64,000 nt of DNA from Pseudisothecium myosuroides (lineage: Eukaryota; Streptophyta; Bryopsida; Hypnales; Lembophyllaceae). The stretch lies in NCBI GenBank assembly GCA_951799445.1, contig OX637292.1:1491296-1555295 (forward strand). Reading direction: 5' to 3'. Of this stretch, positions 1-11,974 are shown one piece after another (positions within the stretch are counted from its first letter, which is position 1; every line of letters begins with the position of its first letter). The translations under genes and the position numbers were made by a program. The notes below the pieces were generated by a model. The model was not told the DNA's origin. It did no database searches and was given only the letters and a program-made list of their open reading frames with translations.

Positions 1-327
1 ATACTACTAATACGATACCCACCCTCCCTCCCAGCTAAGTCTATCCACATTCTGTTCCAAAAGGCTATTACTAAATCTCCCATGGATTGATGGTAGAATT
101 GTACCCACCTACAAGTTCTCGTTCACAGTAGTCAATCTATTGAAACAAAGTTTATACCTCAAATTTCAAATTGCCACCACATGCTCAAAAATGATCTAAA
201 TTACAAACCAGCAAACCACAAAGTGCGTAGAAAAATTAATAAAGTCTACTTTTCTGATGTCTTAAAGCATTTTTAAAAAAACTTGTAAAATTATATATAA
301 ATATAGCATTTTTTGACATACTATCTA

Positions 328-914
328 CTATCTAGTGCTACCACCATTAGCTTTGATTACGGCCTTTTTACAGTGAGGCATGCTAGCAAGGAGAACTTCA
401 ATCATCTCTAGAGACACTTCTTTCCATGCCTTTTGATTTTTATTGACTATTTCTTCTTTATTTTGTGGTAGCACCTCATTTTGGACGGTGTCTTTCATAG
501 TCTCCCATAGGTTTTTGATGGGGTTTAAGTTAGAAGAGTTTGTAGACCATGAAAGCTTTCTTATGCCATGCACTTGCCTCCAATTACTTGATTCCTTTCT
601 ACGATGCACTTGAGCGCTATTTTCCATGAGTATAAGTGTCTTAGGTCCACAATTGGAGAGAATAAAAGCCACTCAATTGACTTTCATAGAATACATCCAC
701 AAAGTCCTACTTCTTTGTCTATCACGTAGCATTATAATAAGAAAATACTGAATGAAACTAGAAAATGCACCCCATATCATCATTGTTGAATGAATTTTTT
801 TTAAAATGGTGCCAAAAAATCCAAAAAAACACATTCATATGTCTTTTGCCATACCTTCACTTGTCTTGATCTTTTTCCGGTTTCAAATGAAGATTTATCT
901 ATCCATATTACATT
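328..914 (-). pseudogene. Tc1/mariner-like transposase remnant (copy 1)
   Basis: Reading the minus strand from 914, the frame opens with NVIWIDKSSFETG, which matches the block around the first catalytic Asp of Tc1-type DDE transposases. It later shows MIWGAFS and, from 672, a 114-codon stretch with LILMENSAQVH and NLNPIKNLWE, which match the second and third catalytic blocks. Family members normally read Asp-Asn at the second block and PIENLW at the third; here Asp is Glu and the catalytic Glu is Lys. A stop lies just upstream of 672, and there is another stop plus a frameshift near 790-830. The gene is dead. No terminal inverted repeats were identified with certainty. Confidence 0.8.
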
Positions 915-2067
915 CTTTTAGTTAGATGCTATCTAATACCAATGTTCATAATTCTAAAGCACACCTTAGACCACCACTAAAGTCACTTGTTACAATCAAG
1001 AGCACCTACAGTCTCTCACAATCTATTTTTGTCTCTAGAAATACACCTACTCATCAAAACGCACACAATGTATCCACAAGCTATCACATTACTTGGCCCA
1101 AGCATGTTTTGCATTGAAAGGTTGCTGGAGCTCCATATATGAAGCTCAAATTGACAAAGATCTAAATTGTATTGGCAAAAGAAGCATTGACGTTGCCTTC
1201 ATAGTGTAGGAGCTTCACACACAAATTGAATTGCAATGAATGCAATTGGATTTTTCGTAGACATGTGACTTGAAGTAGCATCTAAATGACACCTAGAATG
1301 TAGTTAACTTATTTTCCAACAATTAGGTGGTAGTTTCATGAAGTTTGGAAGTCTAAAGTAGGAGATATGATCACTCAAAGTTGCACTTCATTTTCAGTGA
1401 CACTTAGAGTTTGAAAATTTGAACAAAAACTTTTTGGTGGATACTATACAAGATAGAACTACACAGAAAATAGTACTTATTGTTAAATGCATACCTTTTA
1501 ATGAAATGGAAATAGATGAATATAATGAATATGAAAAACTAACAACAATTATTATAAGTATGAAGAAAGGTGCAAATAATGTAAGTGTAATGGCCCTCTT
1601 AAAATTGGTCTAATGTTTGCACTTTGATGGGGAGGAGGTAGTGATAAAGATTTAAGTCTTCGTTAGTATATTCCCAGTAGTTAAATCCAAAAAAATGATT
1701 GAATTATTGAAGGGAACAACAAATGTTGCTCTCGGAAATTTCCATGACTTATGAATTTTTTTTGTGGATTAGCACCCTCTTGTTTGAGCAAGCTAAAACA
1801 GAAGTACAAAAATGCAGAAAATACGAGGGTTTATCACAACCAAATTTGACATTTTACATATAGAAGGTGTTTTTTCTGGTAATCTAACATATACTATAAA
1901 AGATTTTAGTAATCATTTTCATATGCACAAAGATTTTAGTTCTTATGCTTTTGGTCTATAGGCTCCAATTTCTATGGACAATGGTGACCCAAAAGGTAAG
2001 GAAAATGGTTTTGAAAGCATGGGGGGGAACTCTTTTAGGTTGTTATAAAGTATGTGTGGTTATAAAG
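915..2067. other. No recognisable gene
   Basis: AT-rich DNA between the Tc1 remnant and the copia remnant. Degraded N-terminal Tc1 sequence may reach about 1100. A 64-codon frame at 1419-1613 and the unbroken stretch near 1830-1960 show no family I recognise. Copy 2 equivalent: 20782-21934. Confidence 0.5.
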
Positions 2068-4435
2068 CTTGCTTCCACTTGCTTGCATCCGGACTCTTCA
2101 TGGCTTCCCCAACATTGCGTGGATCTCTTGCATATGCCATATTGGCATGCTCCACTTGCTCTTGAGGCAAAATGTGGTTCTTCCACCATTCTCCAAGTGG
2201 CCTACGCTCCCTTGTCGAGATATCTTGGCTCTTTAGAAACATCTCCTTCTCCATCATCTTCGCTTGGTGCCCAACTGGAGGATGTCGTAGACTTCTCCTT
2301 AGGTGTTGGTGGTGTCTCCTCTTGGTCTGCAGCCTCTTTCAGCAAAGCTTGGATGGTTGGAGATTTGTCCACCTTGAGCTTTGGTCCTCCATTGCTCCTA
2401 CTCGAACACATCTCCAAAGTTGTAGACACCCCTTGCTTCTCCTCAACGAAGGTGACATCTCGACTCTTGATGATCTTCTTCGACCCCAAACACATAAGCC
2501 AGTAGGCTTTGGAGCCCTCCCAATAGCTCCAAAACAAACACTTGGTGCCCTTTGCATCAAGCTTGGAGCACTTTGGGTTCAAATCCAAGGCATAAGCAAC
2601 GCATCCAAGAATGCGCATGTGACCAAGGTTTGGCCTCCTCCCGCTCCATGCTTCTTGCAGTGTCAACGATGCTAGCGCACTTGTGGGAAACCTAATGCGT
2701 GTGTATGCCGTATTCGATACGGCCTCCGCTTAAAGATCATATGTGAGGCCTTGGGCGTGTATCATGGCTCGTGCAATCTCCACGAGTGTATGGTTGGCAT
2801 GCTCGGCCACACCATTTTGTTGTGGAGTATAAGGGACCGAAGTTTGATGTTGAATGCCATGGTCCCTCATGAAGGTCTCCAAGGCCTTGGACATGTATTC
2901 CCCTCCGTTGTCCAATCTCAACACCTTCACCTTGTGCCCCAAGTCGTTCTCCACAAGGGCCTTCCATGCCTTGAACCTCTCCAACACTTCACTCTTGTAA
3001 TTGAGCATGAACATCTAAATCTTCCTTAAGAAATCATCAAGGAAAGTCAAGAAATACCTTGCGCCACCCATGGAAGTAGTCCTCATCGGGCCGCATACAT
3101 TGGAGTGCACAATCTCCAACGCTTTGGTTGCCCTTGTCGCTCCATCACTTGGAAATGCCTTCAATGCAAGCCTCACACGTAAGGTCGCCCAAGCTCTTCA
3201 TCACTTGCATGCCATCCACCATGCCTTGAAGGCTCAGCACACTCTTCACACTGAGGTGGCCCAATCTCTTGTGCCATAGCTCCAATGAATGTTGGTGGAG
3301 TGCTCCTTGTGCCACATACGCCATGCTGGTAGCATTGACCGTTTTAAACTTGAGTTGGTACAAATTGCCTTCCCTCGATGCGGTGACAATCATCTCTTCA
3401 TTGGGTGCACCCAAAACACAACCCTTGTTGTTGAATTGCACCTTCAAATCTTGTGACACCAACTTGCTCACAAAGAGCAAGTTGGCATGCAACTTGGGGA
3501 CATGCAATGCATCTTGGATGCAAATTTGTCTCATTTGGCCCTTCACCTCCACCTCCACTACAATGCAACCCATGCCAATAGCATTCACCACGCCATTGTC
3601 ACCCAAATACACCTTTCAATTGCTAATAAGCTCATACGTGAGGAAAGCTTGCCTATTTGGTGTCACGTGTTGATCAGTACCCGAGTCAATATCTTTCAAG
3701 GTGATCGGGCTTCGCACAATTGTAGCATGTGTGTGTCTCCTTGCATTGTTGTGAGCTACCCTTTTGGCCATATCGTGAGAGGAGAGCTGCCCCTCTGTCT
3801 TGGGTCTCATTCTCCTTCCTCTTGGACACCTCATGCATCAATCTTGCAGTAATGAAAGCAAGAGTGAGCTCTTCCATGGGTCTTGTCTCCAAAGCGGTGA
3901 TGAGATACTCATATGAAGGTGGAAAACTCTCAAAGAGAGTCATGACAATGTCTCCATCCATCACGAGCACCTCCAAACAAGCCAGTTGGTTCGCAAGCGC
4001 CTTCACCTTGTTGATGTGGTCCAGCATGTCCACGCCCTCTTGCATCTTGCATGTGAAGAACTTGCGCTGAAGAAAGAGCATATTGGACAAGCTCTTTGTC
4101 TCATGGGTGTTGCAAAGAACAAGCCATGCTTCAGCCGGTCCCTTACATGCTCGATCATGTGCAAGCTGCCTATCCACAAGATTGCAAGCAATCACGGAGA
4201 AGGGCTTTTTGACCCTCCTATCATAGGACTTCTTAGCTTTTACATTGGCATCACCATCGAATGGAGGTTGCTCGATGCCCTCCACAATCTCCCACAACTC
4301 CTTTTTGGCCAAGATCATCTCCATCTTAAACTTCCAAAGTCCGAAGTTGTCTCCATTGAACTTGTCAATGACCCTCACGTCGTCTCCTTCATTAGTGGCC
4401 ATGGTGCAACGACTTCCACTCCAATGGAAGCCCCT
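2068..4435 (-). pseudogene. Decayed Ty1/copia gag-pol, 3'-truncated (copy 1)
   Basis: Minus-strand relative of the intact copia at 44502-48503. Gag opens at 4402 (MATNEGDDVRV) and runs 238 codons to the zinc knuckle, which reads CYNCAKPDH followed by a stop. A deletion near 3685-3690 joins the knuckle directly to the protease block, removing the gag-protease linker; the Asp of the DSG motif survives. Further along come the GAG-pre-integrase His/Cys block (HKRLGH, CEAC), an integrase fragment (RLDNGGEY, PQQNGVAE) and the acidic linker before RT, split by stops and frameshifts. Homology stops near 2068 at the start of RT, so RT and RNase H are missing. No LTRs are attached. Related to, but older than, the complex at 38.5-48.8 kb. 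Confidence 0.9.
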
Positions 4436-5025
4436 TTAACTCTAGTTTAGAGTCAAGTTTGAAGTATGTTTATCTAGGCTTCTTTCATATTTATGGGTCA
4501 CTGGAACGCACAGCGGCTTCACATGAAAATATGATTTTTTAGTATATTGATTTTGTACAAGTTTTACTTCTATGGTTTTATCAGGTTTCTTGCATACTAG
4601 GCTTCAACATTTAAACTATTCCTTATTGTTGTGCATGTTGAAGAATTCAAATGGGATTCTACCAAAAAAACATTTAGAATGTGCTATATTTTCTCTGTGG
4701 CTTTTCCTATGATGCCAACCTTTTTGAAGTACTTACTCAAATCCACTACATTCTATGCGCTTTGATGTGATTTTGTGTTGTTTTACATGATGTAATGGGC
4801 TTTGGATGAATTATTGTTTTGAAGTACAAGCGTGTCAAAGATATGTTGTAAGATTCATTAGGTTGAATAGTAAAGCCCAATTTTTAGTTGGTTGGTCTTC
4901 ACCTAGATTGAAGTATTCAGATGCATGTTTGCTACCAAATTTATATACCAAGACTTGATGTGATGTTATCGATTCATTGTTGAATTAGAAAAGCACTTTA
5001 ACTGTTCTTTGTTTTAAATGGTACT
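4436..5025. other. No recognisable gene
   Basis: Unique-looking AT-rich DNA between the copia remnant and the first TTAA element. No coding frame or repeat recognised. Copy 2 equivalent: 24303-24892. Confidence 0.5.
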
Positions 5026-5958
5026 TTAACCCCTAAAGGACCAAGACTTTTTTTCAATCAAACAACACTTGAAATTGCCATTTCTATTGCGAAGAGCAAA
5101 AAACTTTAAAAATTGATTTTTTTGCATATCTAACCGTAGGATCGTATACTAGACTAATATAAGTACGTATGGAAGAAATTTTTGAAACTTTGACCGCGTG
5201 GATTGCAAAATATTTGCATCCAAAGTGAAGAAAAAAAAATTTTACACTTTCTATGACTAGATTTTTTGGCTTTGAATCTTTTAAACTTAAAATTTTTGTA
5301 CTACTGATTTTGACTTTTTAACTTTTTATGATGCATATTTGAGTTGAAAATATAGGAAAAAAATTTAGGAAAAGAAAACTTAATTTTTCACTCATTAAAA
5401 AATTGTTAAGCAAAAGTGGGTTCAAAAATGAAGGAAAGACAAAACCATTAATAACTCTAAGATGGAGTTGAAATACAATAATCCCAACAGTTAGATTGTT
5501 CTAGAAAACAAATTTAACCATGTCCAACAAATTTTTTTGGAAAATTGTAAAAATTGCATTCAAAAATGAATCCTATAGGTTATTTTTTCAAGAAGATGCT
5601 TAGATTGCCCGAAAAACTAAGATTGTCCATAACTTTTTCATCACAAGTCCAAATTGAATGAATCAAAGCTTCATGTGTAGACAAAAATATTATATTTCAG
5701 GAAAAAAATAATTTTAAAAATAATTTTGACTTTTTGTGATTTTTTTTGGCTGCCTGCCGATCTTTGTTTTTGGTTCATTGTGCCATAACTTTTACTCCTA
5801 GGCACTGATTTAAATAAAAATTATATTTCCACAAAGCTCTTGCAAAACTACACAACTTCAAAAAAATCCCACAATTTTTTACTACAAATTGAGACAATAG
5901 GAACCTACCCGGACCCAAAATGGTCTCATGAGGGGACAAATGGCTCTTTAAGGGTTAA
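5026..5958. mobile_element. TTAA-flanked piggyBac-like nonautonomous element
   Basis: A 933-bp AT-rich block bounded by TTAA on both sides. The left end reads TTAACCCCTAAAGGACCAAG; the right end, reverse-complemented, reads TTAACCCTTAAAGAGCC. A TTAA target duplication and CCC-type termini are diagnostic of the piggyBac superfamily. Related copies lie at 8981-9898 and 55402-56326, and all keep an AGGAACCT motif close to the right end. No transposase is encoded, so it would have to be mobilised in trans. The superfamily assignment rests on termini alone. Confidence 0.7.
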
Positions 5959-6027
5959 GAAACCCCTGATGACTTATGGATTCCATTTCAAAAATGCAAT
6001 TTCTAAAATATCAAAGTCAACTTTTTA

Positions 6028-6412
6028 GCTCAAAAACCACTGAAAATTGTCATTTCTGTTGCAATCATTGAAAAAGCCAAAAAAATATTTTTTTAGAATC
6101 TAATTGTAGGATCTTGTACTTCACTTGTCTTAGAGCAATGGAAATTATTTTATGAAGTTTGACCGTATGAATTGGAAGATATCAACATTTGAAGTTGGAA
6201 AAAGAAGTTTTTAAAATGAGGGCCTGCAATTTCAGATGACTTTGATTGCCATTTATAGAAATTTTTTGCATTGTAAACCATAAATTTATAAATAAAAAAT
6301 TGAAAATTTGAGTTGAGAGTTGGTAAAAAAAAAATTTAGAATATCAAAACTTGATTTTCACATATAAAAAAATTATTTAAGTAGAAGTACATCTCAAAGT
6401 TCAGGACCAACG
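6028..6412. mobile_element. Partial TTAA-family element
   Basis: The left-hand interior of the 920-bp TTAA family is recognisable (AAAACCACTGAAAATTG, then GGATCTTGTACTTCACTTG), but neither terminus is present. It sits 70 bp right of the complete element at 5026-5958. Copy 2 equivalent: 25895-26279. Confidence 0.5.
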
Positions 6413-6765
6413 GATTATTAGCAATTATCATGTAATTACTATTGTTTCATGGGTGCGTACGTTAATTTGCAAGTTATTGCATCATTGGAATGCTCACAAT
6501 TACTGCAAAGAACTGGCAATACTTTGTAATCAGTATTAATTATGTGACTTCTATACGTTAATCACAAGTGCGCAAAAGACACAAACTATGCACAAAAATT
6601 TATATTCTTCATCGTGCATTTTTTTATGCATTGAAGTATATGGAAAATCCATGACAATAATGTCATTGTTGTCATTATTGCAATAGTGCTTATTAAATGT
6701 TATCTATGTTTAATTGTTGATTACCATTCTAATTAACAGGCCATCGAAATTAAGCTTCAACTAAA

Positions 6766-6903
6766 TCCATCAGTAGGCTACTAAGAAACTTGATAGTGTA
6801 GTGAAGGAATTACTTCATTGTAGCTTGAATTGATTCCATTAGTAGGCTACCAAGAAACTTGATAGCGCAATGATGAAATGTATTCATTGGTACTTTGGTA
6901 GTT
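6766..6903. repeat. 69-bp imperfect tandem duplication
   Basis: TCCATCAGTAGGCTACTAAG at 6766 recurs as TCCATTAGTAGGCTACCAAG at 6835, followed in both cases by AAACTTGATAG. Two diverged units. Copy 2 equivalent: 26633-26770. Confidence 0.6.
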
Positions 6904-7034
6904 AATAAGAGTTGAAGGTGGAGAGGTCCTCTTTATACTACAATTCATTCTATGAATAGTTAAAAGATATGGGATAACTTGAAGATGAGAGCTTGACTTC
7001 TTATAGTCAACTTGTTTTGAAAATGTATAAATCA

Positions 7035-7395
7035 TGTTCAAAGTAGAAATTCAGACCTTAGTTTAGCATAGTAGAATACCTTTTTTTTTAAGCTTTGAAC
7101 TAGTAAAAGTTGGTAAATGAATCTAGCTTTCATCTCCAAAAATCTGTTTGAGATCTAGAGCCTCTAATAAAAAGTTATGAACACAATTCAAAGGCAATGT
7201 CTGAAAATGTCAAAAAAATGTCCCTTCTAACCCGTCTCTGAACTTTGTACATAACTTTTGACTGGAGACTCTAAATCTCAAACGGATTTTTGGAGATGAA
7301 AGATATCTTAATTTATCAACTTTTTTTAGTCCAAAGTTTTTTGAAAAAATTTATTCTACTATGCCTAAATGAAGTCTGAATTTCTACTTTGAACA
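7035..7395. repeat. 361-bp fold-back (long inverted repeat) element
   Basis: The left end reads TGTTCAAAGTAGAAATTCAG and the right end is its inverse (CTGAATTTCTACTTTGAACA). The two arms of about 165 bp continue inward with clear inverse similarity (for example CATCTCCAAAAATC against GATTTTTGGAGATG), around a short centre. This is the form of a palindromic MITE. No convincing target-site duplication was found. Confidence 0.65.
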
Positions 7396-7795
7396 CAATT
7401 CCTGCTTTTCAATTGACTTAGTATTGAAATTGTGAAAAATAAAAAAATGCAATGTTAGTACAATAACTATGCACGGACATGATGTTGTGTGATTATTGCA
7501 CTAATTTTATATGTCTTAAAAAAGCACTAATGCTTCAAAAAGTTAGTCGCCCATTACTAAACCACTGAAGTCATACATATTTTGTCATGCATAGTTATCG
7601 TGCAACTTTAGTACTTCAAACTCAAATATGAATGACATGCCTCAACTGCATGGTATTAATGAATGTCATTATTGTGTTATAACAATGTTTCCAAACGAAT
7701 GAATGTAACACAAAAGTAGTGCTCGACGATAATCGTAAGATTACTATGAACAATTCGTGACAAAAAAACTTTGTGATGTAGGTCCGAGACTGAAC

Positions 7796-8360
7796 AAAAG
7801 TCAAAATTGTTAGTAGCTCTAAGATGGAATTGAAGCATCATAATTCCAATGATGAGACTCTTCTTGCAAACAAAATTCACCCTTTAAAAAAAAAAATTGA
7901 AAAAATTTGAAAAAATTTGAAAATTGCATTTAGAAATGAATTCTATGAGTTGATTTTTGAAGAAGATGCGTAAATTACTTGAAAAACAAGATTGTCCATA
8001 GCTTTCTCATTATTAGCCCAAATAGAATGAATCAAAGCTTCAAATGTAGGCAAAGACATTTTCTTTTAGAATAAAATTAAATATTAAAAAATTCATTTAT
8101 TTGTGTGTGTTTTTATTCTACCCGGCAAACTGTTTTTATGACTTTGGATGGCATAACTTTTGCTCTCGAGCACCAATTGAAAAAAATAATTACTCCCTCT
8201 GTCTCAAAATAAAACCAGTGTTTCCTTTGCAAAATACAAAGGAAACACGGGTTTTATTCTGAGACAGAGGGAGTATATTTTTAGAAAGCTAATGTGAAAG
8301 CTTATATTCAAAAAAGATTTAAAAAATCAGGTCAAAATTTGAGGTATGGTTTTCAGAGAC
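7796..8360. mobile_element. Partial TTAA-family element with nested MITE
   Basis: The right-hand half of the 920-bp TTAA family (CTCTAAGATGGAATTGAAG, CAAGATTGTCCATAG, CATAACTTTTGCTC), without its left end. The 85-bp Stowaway hairpin at 8191-8275 sits inside it, so the MITE inserted later. Copy 2 equivalent: 27663-28227. Confidence 0.5.
8191..8275. mobile_element. Stowaway-like MITE, 85 bp
   Basis: Near-perfect hairpin flanked by TA on both sides. Both arms (about 37 nt) start CTCCCTCTGTCTCA and end TGTTTCCTTTG, with two mismatches and a loop of about 7 nt. CTCCCTC-type ends plus a TA target are the hallmark of Stowaway MITEs, mobilised by Tc1/mariner transposases. Nested in a TTAA-family element. 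Confidence 0.88.
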
Positions 8361-8386
8361 TCCATACCTATTCGCAAACTTAAACT

Positions 8387-8725
8387 CTTGTAATTCTCAT
8401 TAATCAAAATTGAATGATTCAAAGCATTCCACGTGTATATAAATCTAGAGAACCAATTTCAAATTTTTATTTTTTTTAAAAGTAATTTTTAAAGAAGTTT
8501 TTTGAGTTGCATGGGCTACTCAAAGTTCAATGAAAATTACATATTATGCAATAACTTTTTAATGATGTTGTCAAAAGTTATGAAAATTGTTGCGCCTTAA
8601 AGCTACTCCTTAGGCACATGTTGTGTGAAATTTTTTCAAAGGAAAAAAATAAAAATTCCATTTGTAGTGAGTTGCCCAAAATCGCTATATTGCCAAAAAA
8701 ACACAGTTTTTTCCTTTAGGTATTA
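8387..8725. mobile_element. Single arm of the TTAA fold-back element
   Basis: Matches the right half of the fold-back element at 10275-10891 (TGGGCTACTCAAAGTTCA, ACTTTTTAATGATGT, GTAGTGAGTTGCCC) and ends near CCTTTAGG at about 8720. The opposite arm is missing, so this is a half element. Copy 2 equivalent: 28254-28592. Confidence 0.55.
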
Positions 8726-8980
8726 CTTGCCCACCTTCAATAGTACATGTAGATTTTTTTTAAATGACTAAACAAATTTAATTGCCCATTGACACCAAAA
8801 TAAGTCTAAGAATTTAAAGTAAACATATAACCATATATAGTGGTTACTCAGGAAGTTAGGAGTTAATATTTAGTTTTGTTTTTGGCTATGTAGTCTTTAT
8901 ATTATCAGTATGTGTACTTTGTATTAGCACCAAGTTTTTGTTGCACTGCGTTGCTGTTGGCTATTATTATTTTATGTAGC

Positions 8981-9898
8981 TTAATCCCTTAAGGCCCAAG
9001 GCCATTTTTTTGTCAGAAACCATTCAAAACTTCCATTTCTGCTGCGCTCGTCTAAGAAACCAATCATTTTTAAAATCTAACCATAGGATCTTGTACTTTA
9101 CTTGTTTGAGATCATGTGGTAAAAATTTCATGAAGTTTGCCCATACAAGTTGGACAACATTAGCATTCAAAGTTAGAAAATAAGTTTTTTTGAACATTAT
9201 CTTGGAATTTTAGATGACTTTGACGACCATTTGTGGAATTTTTTTGCACTACAAACTTTGAATTTAAAATATTTTATGTTGAAAAATTGAGTTGAAAGTT
9301 TAGGAAATTTTTTTAAAATAAATAAATTTGATTTTCATTCTTTAAATTTTTTTAAAGTAGAAGTAGGTCTAAGAGTCAAAGAAAAACTAAATCATTAATA
9401 GCTCTAAGATGGGATTGAAACACAATAATCTCAACGGTACTAAGATAATTTTAGCAAGCAAACTTAACCTTCTCAAACAATTTCTTTTGAAAAATTGTAA
9501 AAATTGCATTCAAAAATGAATTCTATGTCATTTTTTCAAGAAAATGCTTAGATTGCCCGAAAAACAAGATTGTTCACAACTTTGACATCACTAATCCAAA
9601 TGGAACGAATCAAAGCTTCAGAAATAGAAAAAGAATATGATCTATAAGGAAAAAAAATTAATTTAATTTCAATTTTCTGTGGATTTTTTTTCTGCTTGCC
9701 GAGTAAAAATTTGGTCTTTTTGTAGTATAACTTTTGCTCTTGGGTATCGATTGAATAAAAAATTATATTTTTACAAAGCTAATTAGTTTGTCTATCTTAT
9801 GAGAAAGTTTCAAAAAGTTTCACAAAACATTAAGGTCATAGGAACCTACCCAAAATCCAAATTGTCCCCCGAGGGAATAATAGGCCTTTAGGGTTTAA
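8981..9898. mobile_element. TTAA-flanked piggyBac-like nonautonomous element 2
   Basis: A 918-bp block. The left end is TTAATCCCTTAAGGCCCAAG; the right end, reverse-complemented, is TTAAACCCTAAAGGCC. The interior is collinear with the element at 5026-5958 (CTCTAAGATGG, AGATTGCCCGAAAAAC, AATCAAAGCTTC, AGGAACCTACCC). Confidence 0.68.
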
Positions 9899-10190
9899 AT
9901 ATTTTTTTATACATGATTTGTCACAAAATCATTTGTCCAAAAAATGATTCATCCAAAAATTTACCATCCATATATCCTAATTTCATCAATTGAGAATAAT
10001 TCATCTAGGGACTTGTCATCCAATTACGAAAACAATTCATCTAGAAAAATAATTCATTTAACAACTACATCCATCTAGAAAATAATTCATCTATAACTTT
10101 GTCATTCATCGATTAGAATTTCATCCATCCAAAATGAATTTTATTACAAGAATTTGTCTCTCATTTGTCATATTTCATCTACAGTCAATT
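9899..10190. repeat. Low-complexity ATTCATCTA-type repeats
   Basis: Irregular short repeats of AATTCATCTAG and CATCCA variants fill about 290 bp. No gene. Copy 2 equivalent: 29766-30057. Confidence 0.5.
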
Positions 10191-10274
10191 AAAAGAGTTC
10201 AAAATAGGGAAGGGAGTTACATGGAGGATTTTGGGGGGTTATTGAAATCTCCCCTTAGCATAGTTGTTGAAAGT

Positions 10275-10891
10275 TTAACCCCTAAAGGAAAAAGTTGCGT
10301 TTTTTGGCAACATAGCAATTTTGGGCAGCTCACTACAAATGGAGTTTTTATTTTTTTTCTTTGAAAATTTTACACAACATGTGCCCGAGGAGTAGCTTTT
10401 AACAATTTTCGTAACTTTTGACTATATAGTTAAAAAGTTATTGCATGATATGTGATTTTCATTGAACTTTGGGCAGCCCAGGCAGCTCAAAAAATTTCTT
10501 TAAAAATGACTTTGAACTTAAACTTTGACTTAAACTTTGACTTAAACTCCTCATAATTTTTGACTCCTTGATTGGAATTGAATGATTCAAAGCTTCCCAC
10601 GTACATATAAATCTAAAGAACCAATTTCAATTTTTTATTTTTTTTCAAAGTCATTTTTAAAGAAATTTTCTGAGTTGCCTGGGCTGCTCAAAGTTCAAAG
10701 AAAATCACATATCATGCAATAACTTTTTAACTATGTAGTCAAAAGTTACGAAAATTATTGGGCCTTTAAGCTACTCCTTGGACACATGTTGTGTAAAATT
10801 TTCAAAGAAAAAAAATAAAAACTCCATCCGTAGTGAGCTGCCCGAAATCGCTATGTTGCCAAAAAAAGTAGCTTAGTCCTTTAGGGGTTAA
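10275..10891. mobile_element. 617-bp fold-back element with TTAA ends
   Basis: Bounded by TTAA. Both ends read inward TTAACCCCTAAAGGA. The arms then stay inverse-similar for about 240 bp (GGCAACATAGC, GGGCAGCTCACTAC, ACACAACATGTG, TAGTTAAAAAGTTATTGCAT occur in both arms in opposite orientation), leaving a centre of about 130 bp. The single strand would fold into a very long hairpin. The termini link it to the TTAA family nearby. A single base differs between the two 19.9-kb copies (10490 A, 30357 G). Confidence 0.75.
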
Positions 10892-11974
10892 CCCTTAATC
10901 GTAGAAGTCTGCTTTGGACACTAGGTCTTTCATAAATGATAGATAACCTTTTTATGTAGGACAAAAGTGCAAATGTTTGTTTTTGGAACTTTCTATGAAA
11001 AAGAAAGGTCTTGAACAATAAATTGACCTCTAATAAGTATTCTTGGGTTTTAGATGTACATGTATATTATAGTGCAAATTCATGGAATAAATTAAAGTTA
11101 TTGTGTCACTCTAAAGTTAAAAATTAATAAACTACAGTTTTATAGGCTCAAAATTCATATTACTAAGCAGATTTAAGAAATGCTTGGACTAATTTTCATG
11201 TGTTTTATAGAAAATTAAAAAAATGTTGGGTTCTAAAATTAGTTCTGCATTAAGTTGGACCTGAGGACTAGGCTTGTACTAGAATTGCTATAAAAATTGC
11301 ATACCTATTGCATACGGGCTACATTGGTCACCCTATCTGCAGCTTCTGAAGCTCCTGATAAGTATTCTCCCTCAAAATAGTATATGTCTAACCCTTATAT
11401 TGTATTTCTAGTTAAATGCATGTTTTGGATAGGCATGTTATCTTCAATTTTGCTTAGTTTAGTTGTTTTTTTAAATTGCTAAATTTTCGACTTACTGTTG
11501 CCAACAATTTTGTAGTTCTGTACATTTTACATTGATTCTGTTTATATTAAGTAATTATAGGCAAAACATAAATCATATGCCAATTCTGGACATCCCGGCG
11601 TTAAAGGGTTAGTGAGCAATTCAATGAACTGAAAAGTTACAATATCATTAGTTGTGGGCAGAATTGCATTGGACAAGGTGAGGAGTTCGTAGTCTATGAT
11701 TAATGTTTAGTAGGAATCTAGAAGCATAGTGTATAAAAATCCCAAAGGTGTGCAATGTATACAAGGAATGGAGGAAGAGAAATGTGGAGCAAAACAAAGG
11801 AGTACTTTGCATGTTGGAGTTGTGTCCGTTTAGGTGAACCTCTTCTTTTGAATTGGTTTCAATAGTTTCATGAGTAGGATAATTTTTGCGTGAACAGACT
11901 TTCAATTCAGTGAAGGAGCCAAGAAAATGAATTGTAGTAGTCTTGTCCTTTTAAACTCTTTGTACATCACTTAA
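10892..11974. other. No recognisable gene
   Basis: AT-rich sequence. A minus-strand frame at 11648-11905 (85 codons) has no recognisable features. Two of the rare copy differences (11250, 11360) fall here. Copy 2 equivalent: 30759-31841. Confidence 0.5.

Noticed and set aside
5840..10364. Short ORFs in the AT-rich block
   Set aside because: All fall inside or across nonautonomous transposons and have no recognisable domain.
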